This document shows positions 16,330 to 25,040 of a stretch of DNA of 27,463 bases, in pieces. Every line of letters starts with the position of its first letter. Position 1 is the stretch's first letter. The stretch is from assembly GCA_002471195.1 (NCBI GenBank), contig DKPN01000039.1, positions 1-27,463 on the forward strand. The letters are read 5' to 3'. The notes under the pieces were generated by a model that worked only from the letters and a program-made list of their open reading frames with translations, was not told the origin of the DNA and did not search any database. This DNA is from Bacteroides sp. UBA7333 (GTDB lineage Bacteria > Bacteroidota > Bacteroidia > Bacteroidales > Bacteroidaceae). Made by a program: the position numbers and the translations under genes.

Positions 16330-17048
16330 CTTTTTAATATCTGCACTAGGATACGCATGTGTGATTGAATTTTTAATACTGGATAAGCTATCGCATATAA
16401 ATGAATTAATCTCACTAGCTCCTCTTTCTTTTATATCATTGAATATGTCAAGCCAGTTGGAAACACTTTCGGTTGGGAAATTTACAATTGATAATACCTC
16501 ACGGGTTCTATCTTATTTTGCTCCTAATATTGCATAGTGCGCTTTATTTGAAACCGGGTCATTGCGCCTGGTGGTGGCATACGTAGCATTAATATAAATG
16601 ATTGGATAATGTCTATCTAATCTACGGTTCAATCATGCGGAAGCATCTCAACGTGCCGTATCAAGGAGCCGGCTTATTTGACTCTTACCGTATGCTTGCT
16701 ATAAAAATCTTCTGAGATATCACCAGCTTGCTTGGTGGTCGAGTCTTGAGTATATAAGCTACGAATTGAGCGCTGAACTTCGGCTTCTTGATCTTTAAGT
16801 ACTCCTAATAAAACAGGATAAAAGTTGCTCTCGCGACTGCGAGGAACATGAATCTCAAACATTTGACCTCCATGACATACTCGGCGATTACGATAGTCAT
16901 TACTTACATCATTAGCCTGAGAATTATAAATCTCACGCTCTGATTTCATTAATGACTCTATTTCTAAACGGATTAATTCCTGAAATTCTTCTTTTTCATT
17001 TGTAAGTGAAGGAATAATCTCAAATATTTGTTCTTGCGTGAATTTTGT
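16330..17048 (-). pseudogene. Decayed IS256/Mutator-family transposase, truncated
   Basis: Read on the - strand, the remnant follows the first 240 or so residues of an IS256-type transposase. FTQEQIFEII and MKSEREIYNSQANDVSNDYRN come first, then the family block FEIHVPRSRESNFYPVLL. A stop follows VRVK (near 16674) and a frameshift near 16630. The frame then resumes as LNRRLDRHYPIIYINATYATTR, with a second stop after ILGAK, and continues REVLSIVNFPTESVSNWLDIFNDIKERGASEI to AYPSADIKK. Homology ends near 16330, so the C-terminal part with the last catalytic residue is missing. The first catalytic Asp of the family (I-D-A-T-Y type) reads Asn. The start codon is also lost (ACA where ATG would be). 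The short + strand frame over 16265-16537 is only the antisense of this remnant. Confidence 0.8.
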
Positions 17049-17263
17049 TTCTCTTTGATTTTAGTTTCCAATACAAATCTAAGAAATATTGGGATTTGCA
17101 CACTTTCTGGAGCGCTATCTTCAAGAAATATGTATTATGGAGTTCTTTGCAATGTAGAAGGTCTGAGATTTTATGTTGTGAATATCTGCAAATTAATCCG
17201 AAAATGAAGGGGGAATTGTTGATATGATCTGTATGATTCTGTGGTCTGATTGTATTAAAATAA

Positions 17264-17291
17264 AAAAAGGAGTTCAAGTGAACTCCTTTTT
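17264..17291. terminator. Bidirectional terminator-like hairpin
   Basis: AAAAAGGAGTTCA and TGAACTCCTTTTT form a perfect 13-bp palindrome around AG. A-run and T-run flanks make it a possible terminator in both directions. No gene ends here on either strand, so it could belong to a lost gene or insulate the island. Confidence 0.6.
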
Positions 17292-17401
17292 CTAAGTGAT
17301 CCGCCTGGTATCTATTTCTAGCCCGTTTTTTCAAGGCTTATACCTGCGTTACTCTTTTAGTATCAAGTAGTTCCTAATTCACATTCAAAGTTCGTTTCGA
17401 G

Positions 17402-17425
17402 TTGGTAACACAGTTTGGTAACACA
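17402..17425. repeat. Tandem 11-bp direct repeat TTGGTAACACA
   Basis: TTGGTAACACA occurs at 17402-17412 and again at 17415-17425, a 13-base period. This spacing resembles paired protein-binding sites such as arm-type sites of tyrosine integrases. I did not see a third copy in the window. The role is inference. Confidence 0.6.
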
Positions 17426-17589
17426 TGTTATTTATCTCTGGGGAGTGCCCTTGCGGGTTCACTTGGCAAAGATAGGGGAATTTAGATAATGAACTTAAAT
17501 ATACATGGCTATTTGCACCCTCGAAGTATAAATAATTATTGTAATTCGCACATATAATCTAAAAAAGTTAAGTTTTAAATGTTTTTCCG

Positions 17590-17597
17590 TACTTTTG
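17590..17597 (+). promoter_or_regulatory. Putative hsdM promoter -7 box
   Basis: TACTTTTG matches TAnnTTTG. It lies about 145 bases before the hsdM ATG, leaving a leader of roughly 140 bases that contains the 17616-17659 hairpin. The -33 region has TTA rather than TTTG. Confidence 0.5.
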
Positions 17598-17615
17598 TAG
17601 CTACACTGCAAAGAC

Positions 17616-17659
17616 TTGCAATTTATTAGAAATAGAATTCTCTTAACTATTAATTGCAA
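17616..17659 (+). repeat. Hairpin in the predicted hsdM leader
   Basis: TTGCAATTTATTAG (17616-17629) can pair with CTATTAATTGCAA (17647-17659), apart from a small bulge/mismatch, around a 17-base loop. It sits between the predicted promoter and the hsdM start, so it may affect mRNA stability or act as an operator. Confidence 0.5.
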
Positions 17660-17742
17660 AGGTGAAGTGCGTTTTTAATGTGTAGAAGAGTTTATTTCTT
17701 AAACTACAGAAATAATAGTCTACCGCTTTAGTATTTATATAA

Positions 17743-20532
17743 ATGAGACAAGAAAAAATTAAGCTAAAACGCCTCGAAAGGCTACTAATGGACGTAGCTG
17801 ATGATTTAAGAGGTAAAATGGACGCTTCGGAATATAAAGAATATATTTTTGGTATGCTGTTTATTAAACGTATGTCAGATGTATTTGACCAAAAACGTGA
17901 ACAGCTAATCAAAACTGATTATAAACATTTGGTTGGAAATCCGTTTTTAGAGGAACTGTTAGAAGACAAACAAACCTACGGTGAAACCTTCTTTGTGCCT
18001 AAGCGTGCAAGATGGAACACTGGATTTACTGATGAAAATGGAGTTGAGCAGCCAGCTATTAAACACTTACAAGCTAATATTGGTCAGATGCTCAACAAAG
18101 CCTTAGATGCTATTGAAGATGCAAATCCAGATACACTTTCGGGCATATTTAAAGACCGCATAAACTTCAACAAAGAGGTTGATGGAAAGCAGATTGTAAA
18201 AAATGCCGACTTAAAGAAAATCATTGATAAGTTCAATGAGTTTCCTAAGTTGATAAATGAAAATTTTGAATTCCCCGACCTTTTAGGTGCAGCGTATGAG
18301 TATTTACTAAAACACTTTGCTGAGGAGGGCGGAAAAAAAGGAGGTCAATTCTATACCCCTAATTTAGTTGTACGCTTGCTTGTACAGCTACTTAAACCTG
18401 AATCAGGTATGTCTATCTACGACCCCACAGCGGGCTCTGGAGGTATGCTTATTCAATCATACCAATACATTGAGGAACAAGGACAAGATATTCAAGACTT
18501 AGAGCTATTTGGGCAAGAAAACGACCCTACAGTGGTGGCTATTTGTAAAATGAATATCATTTTACACAATGTGGCCAAATATCGCATTGATTATGGCGAT
18601 ACATTAGCTGAGCCTCTGAACTTGAGAGATGGTAGAATTATGGAGTTCGACCGTGTAATTGCCAATCCTCCATTCTCGCAGAACTACAATAAAGCCGAAA
18701 TGAAAAACCAAGAGCGTTTTACTTATGGCTTTGCTCCCGAAACTGGCAAAAAAGCGGATTTGATGTTTGTACAGCATATGTTAGCCAGCTGCAAACGCAC
18801 TGGTAAAGTGGTGGTAGTGATGCCTCACGGTGTACTATTCCGTGGTGGCAAAGAAAAGGAGATACGCGAAAGTATGCTAAAGGCTGATGTTATTGAAGGT
18901 ATTATCAGTTTGCCCGAAAAGCTATTCTATGGCACTGGCATTGGAGCTTGTATAATGGTGTTTAATAAAAACAAACCCGACAACCTCAAAGGTAAAGTCT
19001 TCTTTATCAATGCTGATAAAGAGTATGCAGAAGGTAAAAACCAGAACACACTACGTCCAGAAGATATTGAGAAAATAGACCACGTATTCAACAATAAAAT
19101 TGAAGAAAAAGGCTATTCTCGTTTTGTAAGCATTAAAAGCACTGACGAAGAGCCTGATTCTATTGAAAAATACGACTACACTTTAAAAATACGTCGTTAT
19201 GTAGATAATACGCCACCACCAGAGCCACAAGATGTAAAAGCTCACTTAACAGGTGGTGTGCCAATGGTAGAAATAGAGCAAATTCAGAACACGCAATGTC
19301 TTAAATTTCAATTTGATGATAGTAAATTCTTCAAGCCTAAAACCGAACTATTTAAAGACTTTGCCATAGCTGTAAAATCTGATATTAAAACCATTATTGA
19401 CGAGGATAAGGCTGTTGAGAACACATTTGTAGATTTAGGCTTACAACTTGCCGATTGGTGGCAACAAGCAAAACACGATTTCTCTACCTTAGCTCCAGAG
19501 CCTGTACAAGAGGGAGTAGTAGCCGATGGTATAGTTGCCTATTTAGGTGTAAATGGCGATAATTTTACAAAAGTACGCAAGCAGCTGTTAAGTTCTATTG
19601 TAGAAAAATTTGAGCCTGTTGGCGTACTCGATAAGTATCAAATAGCAGGGGTATTTGTAAACTGGTGGGACAATATCAAATACGACCTTAAAACCATTAT
19701 GAAATTAGGTTGGGACCCCAGCTTAATAGAAGATGCTTATCTGATAAATGAGTTCTTCCAAGCGGAGCAAAAGCAAATAACAGAGCAGGAAAATCTATTA
19801 GCACAGCACGAAAATAGCCTAAGCGAAACAGTGGAAGAGGCTTTGGCTTTGTTGGAATATGAAGCAGACGAAGAGGAAGGCGAAGTGAAAATAACGCCCA
19901 AATTGGCTAAAGACGAGTTAAAGGCTGAAATCAATTATTTACTCAATGAGAAAATACGTCCAGCTGAAGCAAAACCACTGCAAGCACTTGAAACCAAGAT
20001 TAAAAATCTGGAGGCTAAAATAAAAGGCTACAAGGCGGAGATTAAAGAGCTAAATGAACAACTTGAATTAAAACTAATTCTAAAACGCTACGGAGCTGAT
20101 GATGAAAAAGTTGATGCAGAAAACTACTTAAAACTAATAGAGAAAGAGTTACCACAGTTGGAAGCGGAGAAAGCTACTTTACTACAAAGAGCAGATACAA
20201 AAAAAGCAATTAGTGCTTTAACAAAACAGATTAATATCTACAAAAAAGCCAAAGTGCTGGTAACTAAAAAACTAAATAGCTTAGACGACTTGCTTCTGTC
20301 TATTGGAGGCATTATTACAGAAGAGGAATCACAAAAGCTGATTCTAAAAAAGCATTTCGATTTGGTAAACGAACAGCTACAACGCTATCTTTCTGCCGAG
20401 CAGCGTACACTTGTGGCTGCCTACGAAAACCTATTCGATAAATACTTTGTTTCTTCCAAACAGATGGAAGAAACACGTACTAAAACGCTTAATGAATTAA
20501 ATGATTTTCTAACGAAACTAAATTACCTATGA
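17743..20532 (+). CDS. hsdM: Type I restriction-modification methylase subunit HsdM, long form
   Basis: HsdM adds a methyl group to N6 of adenine in the target site chosen by HsdS, protecting the host from HsdR. Residues 1-170 are an HsdM N-terminal domain (EYIFGMLFIKRMSDVF). The methylase core has GGQFYTP at 200-206, the SAM-binding motif DPTAGSGG at 227-234, and the catalytic NPPF at 308-311 (FDRVIANPPFSQNY), continuing to about 480. The usual protein stops near 500 residues; this one has 929. The extra part contains a globular-looking segment with WWQQAKHDF and NWWDNIKYDLKTIMKLGWDP (about 530-670), then long Glu/Lys-rich heptad stretches (about 670-850) that should form coiled coils, then a helical tail. 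ATG at 17743 is the first start. It overlaps hsdS by ATGA. Long HsdM proteins occur in some Type I systems; what the extension does is unknown to me. Confidence 0.95.
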   Translation: MRQEKIKLKRLERLLMDVADDLRGKMDASEYKEYIFGMLFIKRMSDVFDQKREQLIKTDYKHLVGNPFLEELLEDKQTYGETFFVPKRARWNTGFTDENGVEQPAIKHLQANIGQMLNKALDAIEDANPDTLSGIFKDRINFNKEVDGKQIVKNADLKKIIDKFNEFPKLINENFEFPDLLGAAYEYLLKHFAEEGGKKGGQFYTPNLVVRLLVQLLKPESGMSIYDPTAGSGGMLIQSYQYIEEQGQDIQDLELFGQENDPTVVAICKMNIILHNVAKYRIDYGDTLAEPLNLRDGRIMEFDRVIANPPFSQNYNKAEMKNQERFTYGFAPETGKKADLMFVQHMLASCKRTGKVVVVMPHGVLFRGGKEKEIRESMLKADVIEGIISLPEKLFYGTGIGACIMVFNKNKPDNLKGKVFFINADKEYAEGKNQNTLRPEDIEKIDHVFNNKIEEKGYSRFVSIKSTDEEPDSIEKYDYTLKIRRYVDNTPPPEPQDVKAHLTGGVPMVEIEQIQNTQCLKFQFDDSKFFKPKTELFKDFAIAVKSDIKTIIDEDKAVENTFVDLGLQLADWWQQAKHDFSTLAPEPVQEGVVADGIVAYLGVNGDNFTKVRKQLLSSIVEKFEPVGVLDKYQIAGVFVNWWDNIKYDLKTIMKLGWDPSLIEDAYLINEFFQAEQKQITEQENLLAQHENSLSETVEEALALLEYEADEEEGEVKITPKLAKDELKAEINYLLNEKIRPAEAKPLQALETKIKNLEAKIKGYKAEIKELNEQLELKLILKRYGADDEKVDAENYLKLIEKELPQLEAEKATLLQRADTKKAISALTKQINIYKKAKVLVTKKLNSLDDLLLSIGGIITEEESQKLILKKHFDLVNEQLQRYLSAEQRTLVAAYENLFDKYFVSSKQMEETRTKTLNELNDFLTKLNYL

Positions 20533-21746
20533 TAAAAGAAAATCAAATAAATATCCCAGATGGGTGGCATAAAAGCGAAATCAAGACTGTTATTGAGGAA
20601 AAAGCAAAATCTTCAATAAAGGTTTCTGATGCAACTAATTATGGAGGGTTTCCATTCTTTACAAGTGGCGAAGGTATTTTGCTTCACGATACAAAAATAA
20701 TTGAAGGTGAGAATCTATTTTTGGCAACAGGTGGTGTAGCTAATATAAAATACTACAATGGTGATGCAGCATACTCTACAGATACATTTGCTGTTGCAGC
20801 AAAGCCAGATACTATAACCCAGTATTTGTATTATTACCTATTAAGTAATATCAATTACATAAATAAAAACTATTTTGAGGGTAGTGGATTAAAACATTTA
20901 CAGAAAAAAGATTTTAGAGACCACTCGTTTTTATTGCCCTCCTCAACTATTGAGCAACAAAAAATAGCCACTATTCTTTCAAAGCTCGATGAAGCCATTG
21001 CTCAAACCGAGCAGCTTATCGAAAAATACAAAAGGATAAAAGAGGGCTTAATGAACGACCTACTTACTCGTGGCATTGACGAGCAAGGAAATATACGTTC
21101 AGAAAAAACGCATAAGTTTAAAGATAGTGAACTGGGGAGAATTCCTGAGGAATGGGAGGTTGTAAGTTTGGGTGAATTGATAGATGCAGTAGACCCACAA
21201 CCAGACCATAGAACACCAGCAGAGGTTGATAATGGTATTCCATATTTGGGGATTAGTGATTTTATTACGCATAAAATATTTGATACTAAAAAATGTCGCA
21301 GAGTAGGAGCAGAAGTACTTACTAAGCAACAAAAGTCATTTAAAGTTGAGAACGGGGATTTAATATTTGGAAAAATAGGAACAATAGGTAAACCAACAAT
21401 ATTACCAGCATTTGATGAGAATAATTTTGCTCTAAGTGCTAATGTCATTCTTATAAAACCATATGAGTGCGCCAGTTTTATATATTGGTCGATGGAAGCA
21501 AATTATGTTACAGAGCAAGTCAAGGTAGCTACTCACTCAACCTCTCAACCAGCTTTTGGCATACAAAAGATTAGAGAACTAAGCATTCTTTGTCCCCAAC
21601 CAGAGGAGAGAAATACTATCACAAATAAGTTAGACAAGATTGAAACTGTATTAAATGAGACAATAGAACAACTTCAGAAATTGAAACTTCAAAAATCAGG
21701 TCTTATGCACGATTTACTAACAGGGAAAGTACGGGTTAAAATGTAA
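20529..21746 (+). CDS. hsdS: Type I restriction-modification specificity subunit HsdS
   Basis: HsdS selects the bipartite DNA target of the complex. The 405-residue protein has the expected two-fold layout. Target-recognition domain 1 covers about 10-140. A conserved spacer follows (about 137-185: LPSSTIEQQKIATILSKLD, then a helix ending KEGLMNDLLTRGI). Target-recognition domain 2 opens with ELGRIPEEWEVVSLGELI and runs to about 355. The second conserved helix (QPEERNTITNKLDKIE...KSGLMHDLLTGKVRV) ends the protein. The two halves' recognition domains are unrelated in sequence, so the target should be asymmetric. Its ATG lies inside the hsdM stop (ATGA), implying coupled translation. No second, silent hsdS copy or inverted recognition-domain cassette is present, so phase switching by inversion is not indicated here. 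Confidence 0.95.
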   Translation: MIKENQINIPDGWHKSEIKTVIEEKAKSSIKVSDATNYGGFPFFTSGEGILLHDTKIIEGENLFLATGGVANIKYYNGDAAYSTDTFAVAAKPDTITQYLYYYLLSNINYINKNYFEGSGLKHLQKKDFRDHSFLLPSSTIEQQKIATILSKLDEAIAQTEQLIEKYKRIKEGLMNDLLTRGIDEQGNIRSEKTHKFKDSELGRIPEEWEVVSLGELIDAVDPQPDHRTPAEVDNGIPYLGISDFITHKIFDTKKCRRVGAEVLTKQQKSFKVENGDLIFGKIGTIGKPTILPAFDENNFALSANVILIKPYECASFIYWSMEANYVTEQVKVATHSTSQPAFGIQKIRELSILCPQPEERNTITNKLDKIETVLNETIEQLQKLKLQKSGLMHDLLTGKVRVKM

Positions 21747-21760
21747 TATAAAAAAACACA

Positions 21761-21804
21761 GTTGAAGATATCAAAAAGGATTGGCGCAAAGTGATATAAT
21801 CAAC
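21761..21804. repeat. Inverted repeat in the hsdS-hsdR gap
   Basis: GTTGAAGATATC (21761-21772) is matched by GATATAATCAAC (21793-21804), 10 of 12 bases complementary, with a 20-base spacer. It lies 17 bases before the hsdR ATG, in the only sizeable gap (75 bases) of an otherwise overlapping operon. It could be an operator or an mRNA hairpin that sets HsdR level independently of HsdM and HsdS. Inference only. Confidence 0.5.
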
Positions 21805-21821
21805 ATTCAACAAATAATACT

Positions 21822-24800
21822 ATGATACTGAACAACGACATAAAGTACAAAGGCGAACAAGGCAAATCGCTAAAGTTAGACGAATATAGTAGTGTTGAGC
21901 TTCCATTTATGGAGCAGCTTCGCGAGTTGGGTTGGGATAATGCTCTTAATCAGGTGATTGAACTAAAAATGCAACAAGCACCCGAAGAGAGTTTCAGAAC
22001 TTCATTCTCCGAAGTTATTTTGTTGCCAAAGCTGAAGGAAGCATTACTAAGAATCAATCCATTTCTAACTGATGTGCAGGTAGATGATGTTGTACGCAAA
22101 ATCAGAACCTTCGACCGTAACAGCCTAATTGAAAACAATCAGAGAGTACTCGATTTGTTACTCGACAATACCACTGTAACAAAAAATGAGCTAACTGGCG
22201 AAAAAAGCCCCACGGTTAGATACATTGATTTTGAAAATCTGGAAAACAATGTTTTCACTGCCATTTCGCAGTTCAAAGTGGCTATACCTGGCACCGACCA
22301 CCATATCATTCCCGATATTATTCTGTTTGTAAACGGCTTGCCTTTAGTAGTAGTAGAGGCTAAATCACCAAAAGTAAAAGAGCCAATTCCAGAAGCTATT
22401 GACCAACTATTACGCTATTCAGAACAACGTGGCGATACTGGTGAGGGTAACAAAGAACTGTTTTACTACAACCAATTTATCATTACTACCTGCCGTACCG
22501 AGGCTAAATTTGGTACTATTACCACACACATATCTAAACACTTTTATCGTTGGACTGACCCATATCCAAAAACGGTAAATGACCTACAACACGGACAATC
22601 CTCACCAAACGACCAACAGCGTTTGGTAGCTGGTATGTTAGACCCTCGTAACCTGTTAGATATTTTGCGAGTATTTACAGTGTTCAGCACTGACGATAAA
22701 GGTAAAAAAATCAAAATTGTTGGTCGTTACCAACAATTCCGCGCAGTTAAATTAGCTACTAAAAGACTTATTGAGGGCAGAAACAGCATTGAACGTGGTG
22801 GTATTATCTGGCACACACAAGGCTCAGGCAAATCACTTACTATGATGTTTTTGGTCAGAGAAATGAAGCTTCACAACGAGCTGATGCCTTGGAAAATAGT
22901 GTTTGTTACTGACCGTACACAACTCGAAGACCAACTTTCAGGCACAGCAGGAAGCATTGGATTCTCTGTAAAAACAGCTAATTTTATTAATCCTCGTCCT
23001 AATTCCGATGGTCGTAGTTTAAAAGAGTTACTGAGCAACGATAATTCTGATTTGGTAATGGCAATGATTCATAAATTTCAAGAGAATGGAGATTTAGAAG
23101 GCTTGCAGATATTCCCAGAACTAAATAAAAGCACCAATATACTCATACTGACTGATGAAGCTCACCGTTCACAGTACTCTATGTTAGCGGCTAATTTAGA
23201 TAGAGCTATGCCCAATGCAACCTCTATAGGTTTTACAGGAACGCCAACAGCCAAAACGGAGAAAAAATATAAAGACTATATTGATAAATACACAATGCGT
23301 CAATCTATTGACGATGGTGTAACCCTTGAAATTGTATATGAAGGCTTTACCCACAATGCCGAAGTAGAAGATAAAAAGGGTATGGATAAGAAATTTGAAG
23401 ATGTCTTTAGTGAGTACAATCTTACAGAACGCCTTCAAATACTTGGGTTTGGCTCTCGCGATGCCTATTTAGATAGCTTTGAAACCATTAAAGAAAAAGC
23501 AGGAAAAATGGTAGAGCACTATGTGGAGCAAATCTTTACAGGAGGCTTTAAAGCCCAAATTGTGGCAAACTCACGCCCTTCGGCTGTTCGCTACAAAGCT
23601 GCCATTGATGAAGCTATTGCCCAAAAAATAGCAGAGCTTAAAATTAGTAACCCAATGCTGGTAAATATCGGTTTGCTCGAAAAATTGGAAACAGCAGTGG
23701 TTATTTCTGGCAATCATAACGATGAGCTTGCCATTAAAGCCTATACCAATGGCGAATACCATAAAAAAGCCATTAAACGATTCAAACTACCTTTCGAGAG
23801 AGTAGATGAAGAGGACAAGCAAGTAAATGGTAACGTAGGTATCATTATTGTAAACAATATGTTACTAACAGGCTTTGATGCACCTATTGAGCAAGTGCTC
23901 TATTTAGATCGTGTTATTGTAGCCCATAACTTACTACAAACTATTGCGCGTGTAAATAGAATTGGTTCTGAAGGCAAAGAAAAAGGCTTTATTGTCGATT
24001 TTGTTGGAGTAGGACACCACCTAAAACGAGCAATAGAATACTACGATGAACGTGAAACAGCAGTTGATACAAATGAAATCAACCAAATTCTGGATTGCAT
24101 AGCAACAGATGAATTTGAATTAAATGAACTTACAAAAGCACACGCAGCCGTTTGGGACTTCTTGCACCAGCACGGACTAACTGATTTGTCTGATGTAGAT
24201 GCATTCTTCGACCTGTTCTACGATGAAGATATTCGTTTTGAATATATGAACTTATATCGCAAGCTAACTTCGTGCTTTAACAATGTATTGCCACGCAAAG
24301 AAGCCTTAGACTTCTTTGTGGATTGGAAATCGTTTACTGAAATAAATGCATTAGCCGAAAAGCATTTCCGTGATGGTCGTTTCAGTATGAAAGGTATTCC
24401 ACCAAAACTTAGAGCCATTGCCGATGAATATCTGAAGTCAAAAGGTATTTTCCAATCTGTTGCGCCTATTTCAATCATTGCTGAAGATTTCCAAACAGGA
24501 GTCAATGCAAAACGAAGTAAAACCAAAGCAGCAGAGGTGGAACACGCTATTCGTCACTTTATCAATATCAATATTGATGAAGACCCTGAACTATTTGCTT
24601 CATTCTCCGAAGCCTTAGAAGAAATTCTAAAGAACTTCAAAGGCAATTGGAAAAAAATATACGAGGAGTTGGAAAAACTTCGTGAAAAAATCAAGAATCG
24701 CGAAAAAGAACAAACCTTTGGTTTGGATAGAAAAAAGCAGATGCCATTCTTCCGCATTTTCAAGGCTGAGTTGTTTGATAATCGCGACTTAACAGAAGAT

Positions 24801-25040
24801 GAAATATCTAAAAACATAAGCCTAACGCAAAATGTATTTAACTTGGTAGCTACAGAAATAAAACTAACAGGTTTTTGGGAAAGCATTCCAGCCCAGAACA
24901 AGCTAAAAGCCGAATTACAGAAACTATTGCTATCACCTGAGTTCGTAGCGTATCCACAAATAACTTTAAAATACAAAGAGCTTATCTCTCGAATTATGGA
25001 GTTAGCAAAAGCGAATCATTATAAAATAGTTCAAGATTGA
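21822..25040 (+). CDS. hsdR: Type I restriction-modification endonuclease/translocase HsdR
   Basis: HsdR pumps unmodified DNA past the complex with its SF2 motor and cuts it with its nuclease domain. The 1072-residue protein has the N-terminal PD-(D/E)xK nuclease (Asp165 in HIIPDIILF, then Glu179-Ala-Lys181 in VVVEAKSP). The motor has motif I WHTQGSGKSLTMMF (Walker A at 333-338), VFVTDRTQLEDQL (motif Ia), DEAH at 445-448, GFTGTP at 470-475 (motif III) and the second RecA-like domain with LLTGFDAPIEQVLYLD and ARVNRIG. A long helical C-terminal domain (about 800-1072) presumably docks onto HsdM. All key residues look intact. It starts 75 bases after hsdS and ends overlapping the next gene by one base. 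Confidence 0.96.
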   Translation: MILNNDIKYKGEQGKSLKLDEYSSVELPFMEQLRELGWDNALNQVIELKMQQAPEESFRTSFSEVILLPKLKEALLRINPFLTDVQVDDVVRKIRTFDRNSLIENNQRVLDLLLDNTTVTKNELTGEKSPTVRYIDFENLENNVFTAISQFKVAIPGTDHHIIPDIILFVNGLPLVVVEAKSPKVKEPIPEAIDQLLRYSEQRGDTGEGNKELFYYNQFIITTCRTEAKFGTITTHISKHFYRWTDPYPKTVNDLQHGQSSPNDQQRLVAGMLDPRNLLDILRVFTVFSTDDKGKKIKIVGRYQQFRAVKLATKRLIEGRNSIERGGIIWHTQGSGKSLTMMFLVREMKLHNELMPWKIVFVTDRTQLEDQLSGTAGSIGFSVKTANFINPRPNSDGRSLKELLSNDNSDLVMAMIHKFQENGDLEGLQIFPELNKSTNILILTDEAHRSQYSMLAANLDRAMPNATSIGFTGTPTAKTEKKYKDYIDKYTMRQSIDDGVTLEIVYEGFTHNAEVEDKKGMDKKFEDVFSEYNLTERLQILGFGSRDAYLDSFETIKEKAGKMVEHYVEQIFTGGFKAQIVANSRPSAVRYKAAIDEAIAQKIAELKISNPMLVNIGLLEKLETAVVISGNHNDELAIKAYTNGEYHKKAIKRFKLPFERVDEEDKQVNGNVGIIIVNNMLLTGFDAPIEQVLYLDRVIVAHNLLQTIARVNRIGSEGKEKGFIVDFVGVGHHLKRAIEYYDERETAVDTNEINQILDCIATDEFELNELTKAHAAVWDFLHQHGLTDLSDVDAFFDLFYDEDIRFEYMNLYRKLTSCFNNVLPRKEALDFFVDWKSFTEINALAEKHFRDGRFSMKGIPPKLRAIADEYLKSKGIFQSVAPISIIAEDFQTGVNAKRSKTKAAEVEHAIRHFININIDEDPELFASFSEALEEILKNFKGNWKKIYEELEKLREKIKNREKEQTFGLDRKKQMPFFRIFKAELFDNRDLTEDEISKNISLTQNVFNLVATEIKLTGFWESIPAQNKLKAELQKLLLSPEFVAYPQITLKYKELISRIMELAKANHYKIVQD

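Larger units (their letters stand above)
17049..17742. other. Gene-free stretch before hsdM
   Basis: I see no real gene in these 694 bases; short frames on both strands lack protein-like composition. The stretch holds a strong hairpin (17264-17291), an 11-bp direct repeat (17402-17425), the likely hsdM promoter (17590-17597) and a leader hairpin (17616-17659). It is the most likely place for the left border of the restriction-modification island, but no duplicated attachment site could be found within the window. Confidence 0.6.

Noticed and set aside
16265..16537. 90-codon + strand frame that looks like a hydrophobic protein
   Set aside because: It is the reverse of the IS256-type transposase remnant, whose - strand translation gives recognisable family blocks.
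17020..17334. 104-codon - strand frame across the gene-free stretch
   Set aside because: It runs through the palindromic hairpin at 17264-17291 and has low-quality composition rich in Asn, His and Lys, with no recognisable domain.
20529..21746. Possible phase-variable hsdS locus
   Set aside because: Only one hsdS is present, with no partial copies, inverted cassettes or simple-sequence tracts nearby.
24218..24976. Long - strand frames inside hsdR (102 and 140 codons)
   Set aside because: They are antisense to the helical C-terminal part of HsdR and are Ser/Phe-rich without domain signatures.
25037..25039. TTG as the start of the metallopeptidase gene
   Set aside because: An ATG three bases later overlaps the hsdR stop as TGATG, the standard coupled arrangement, and costs only one residue.
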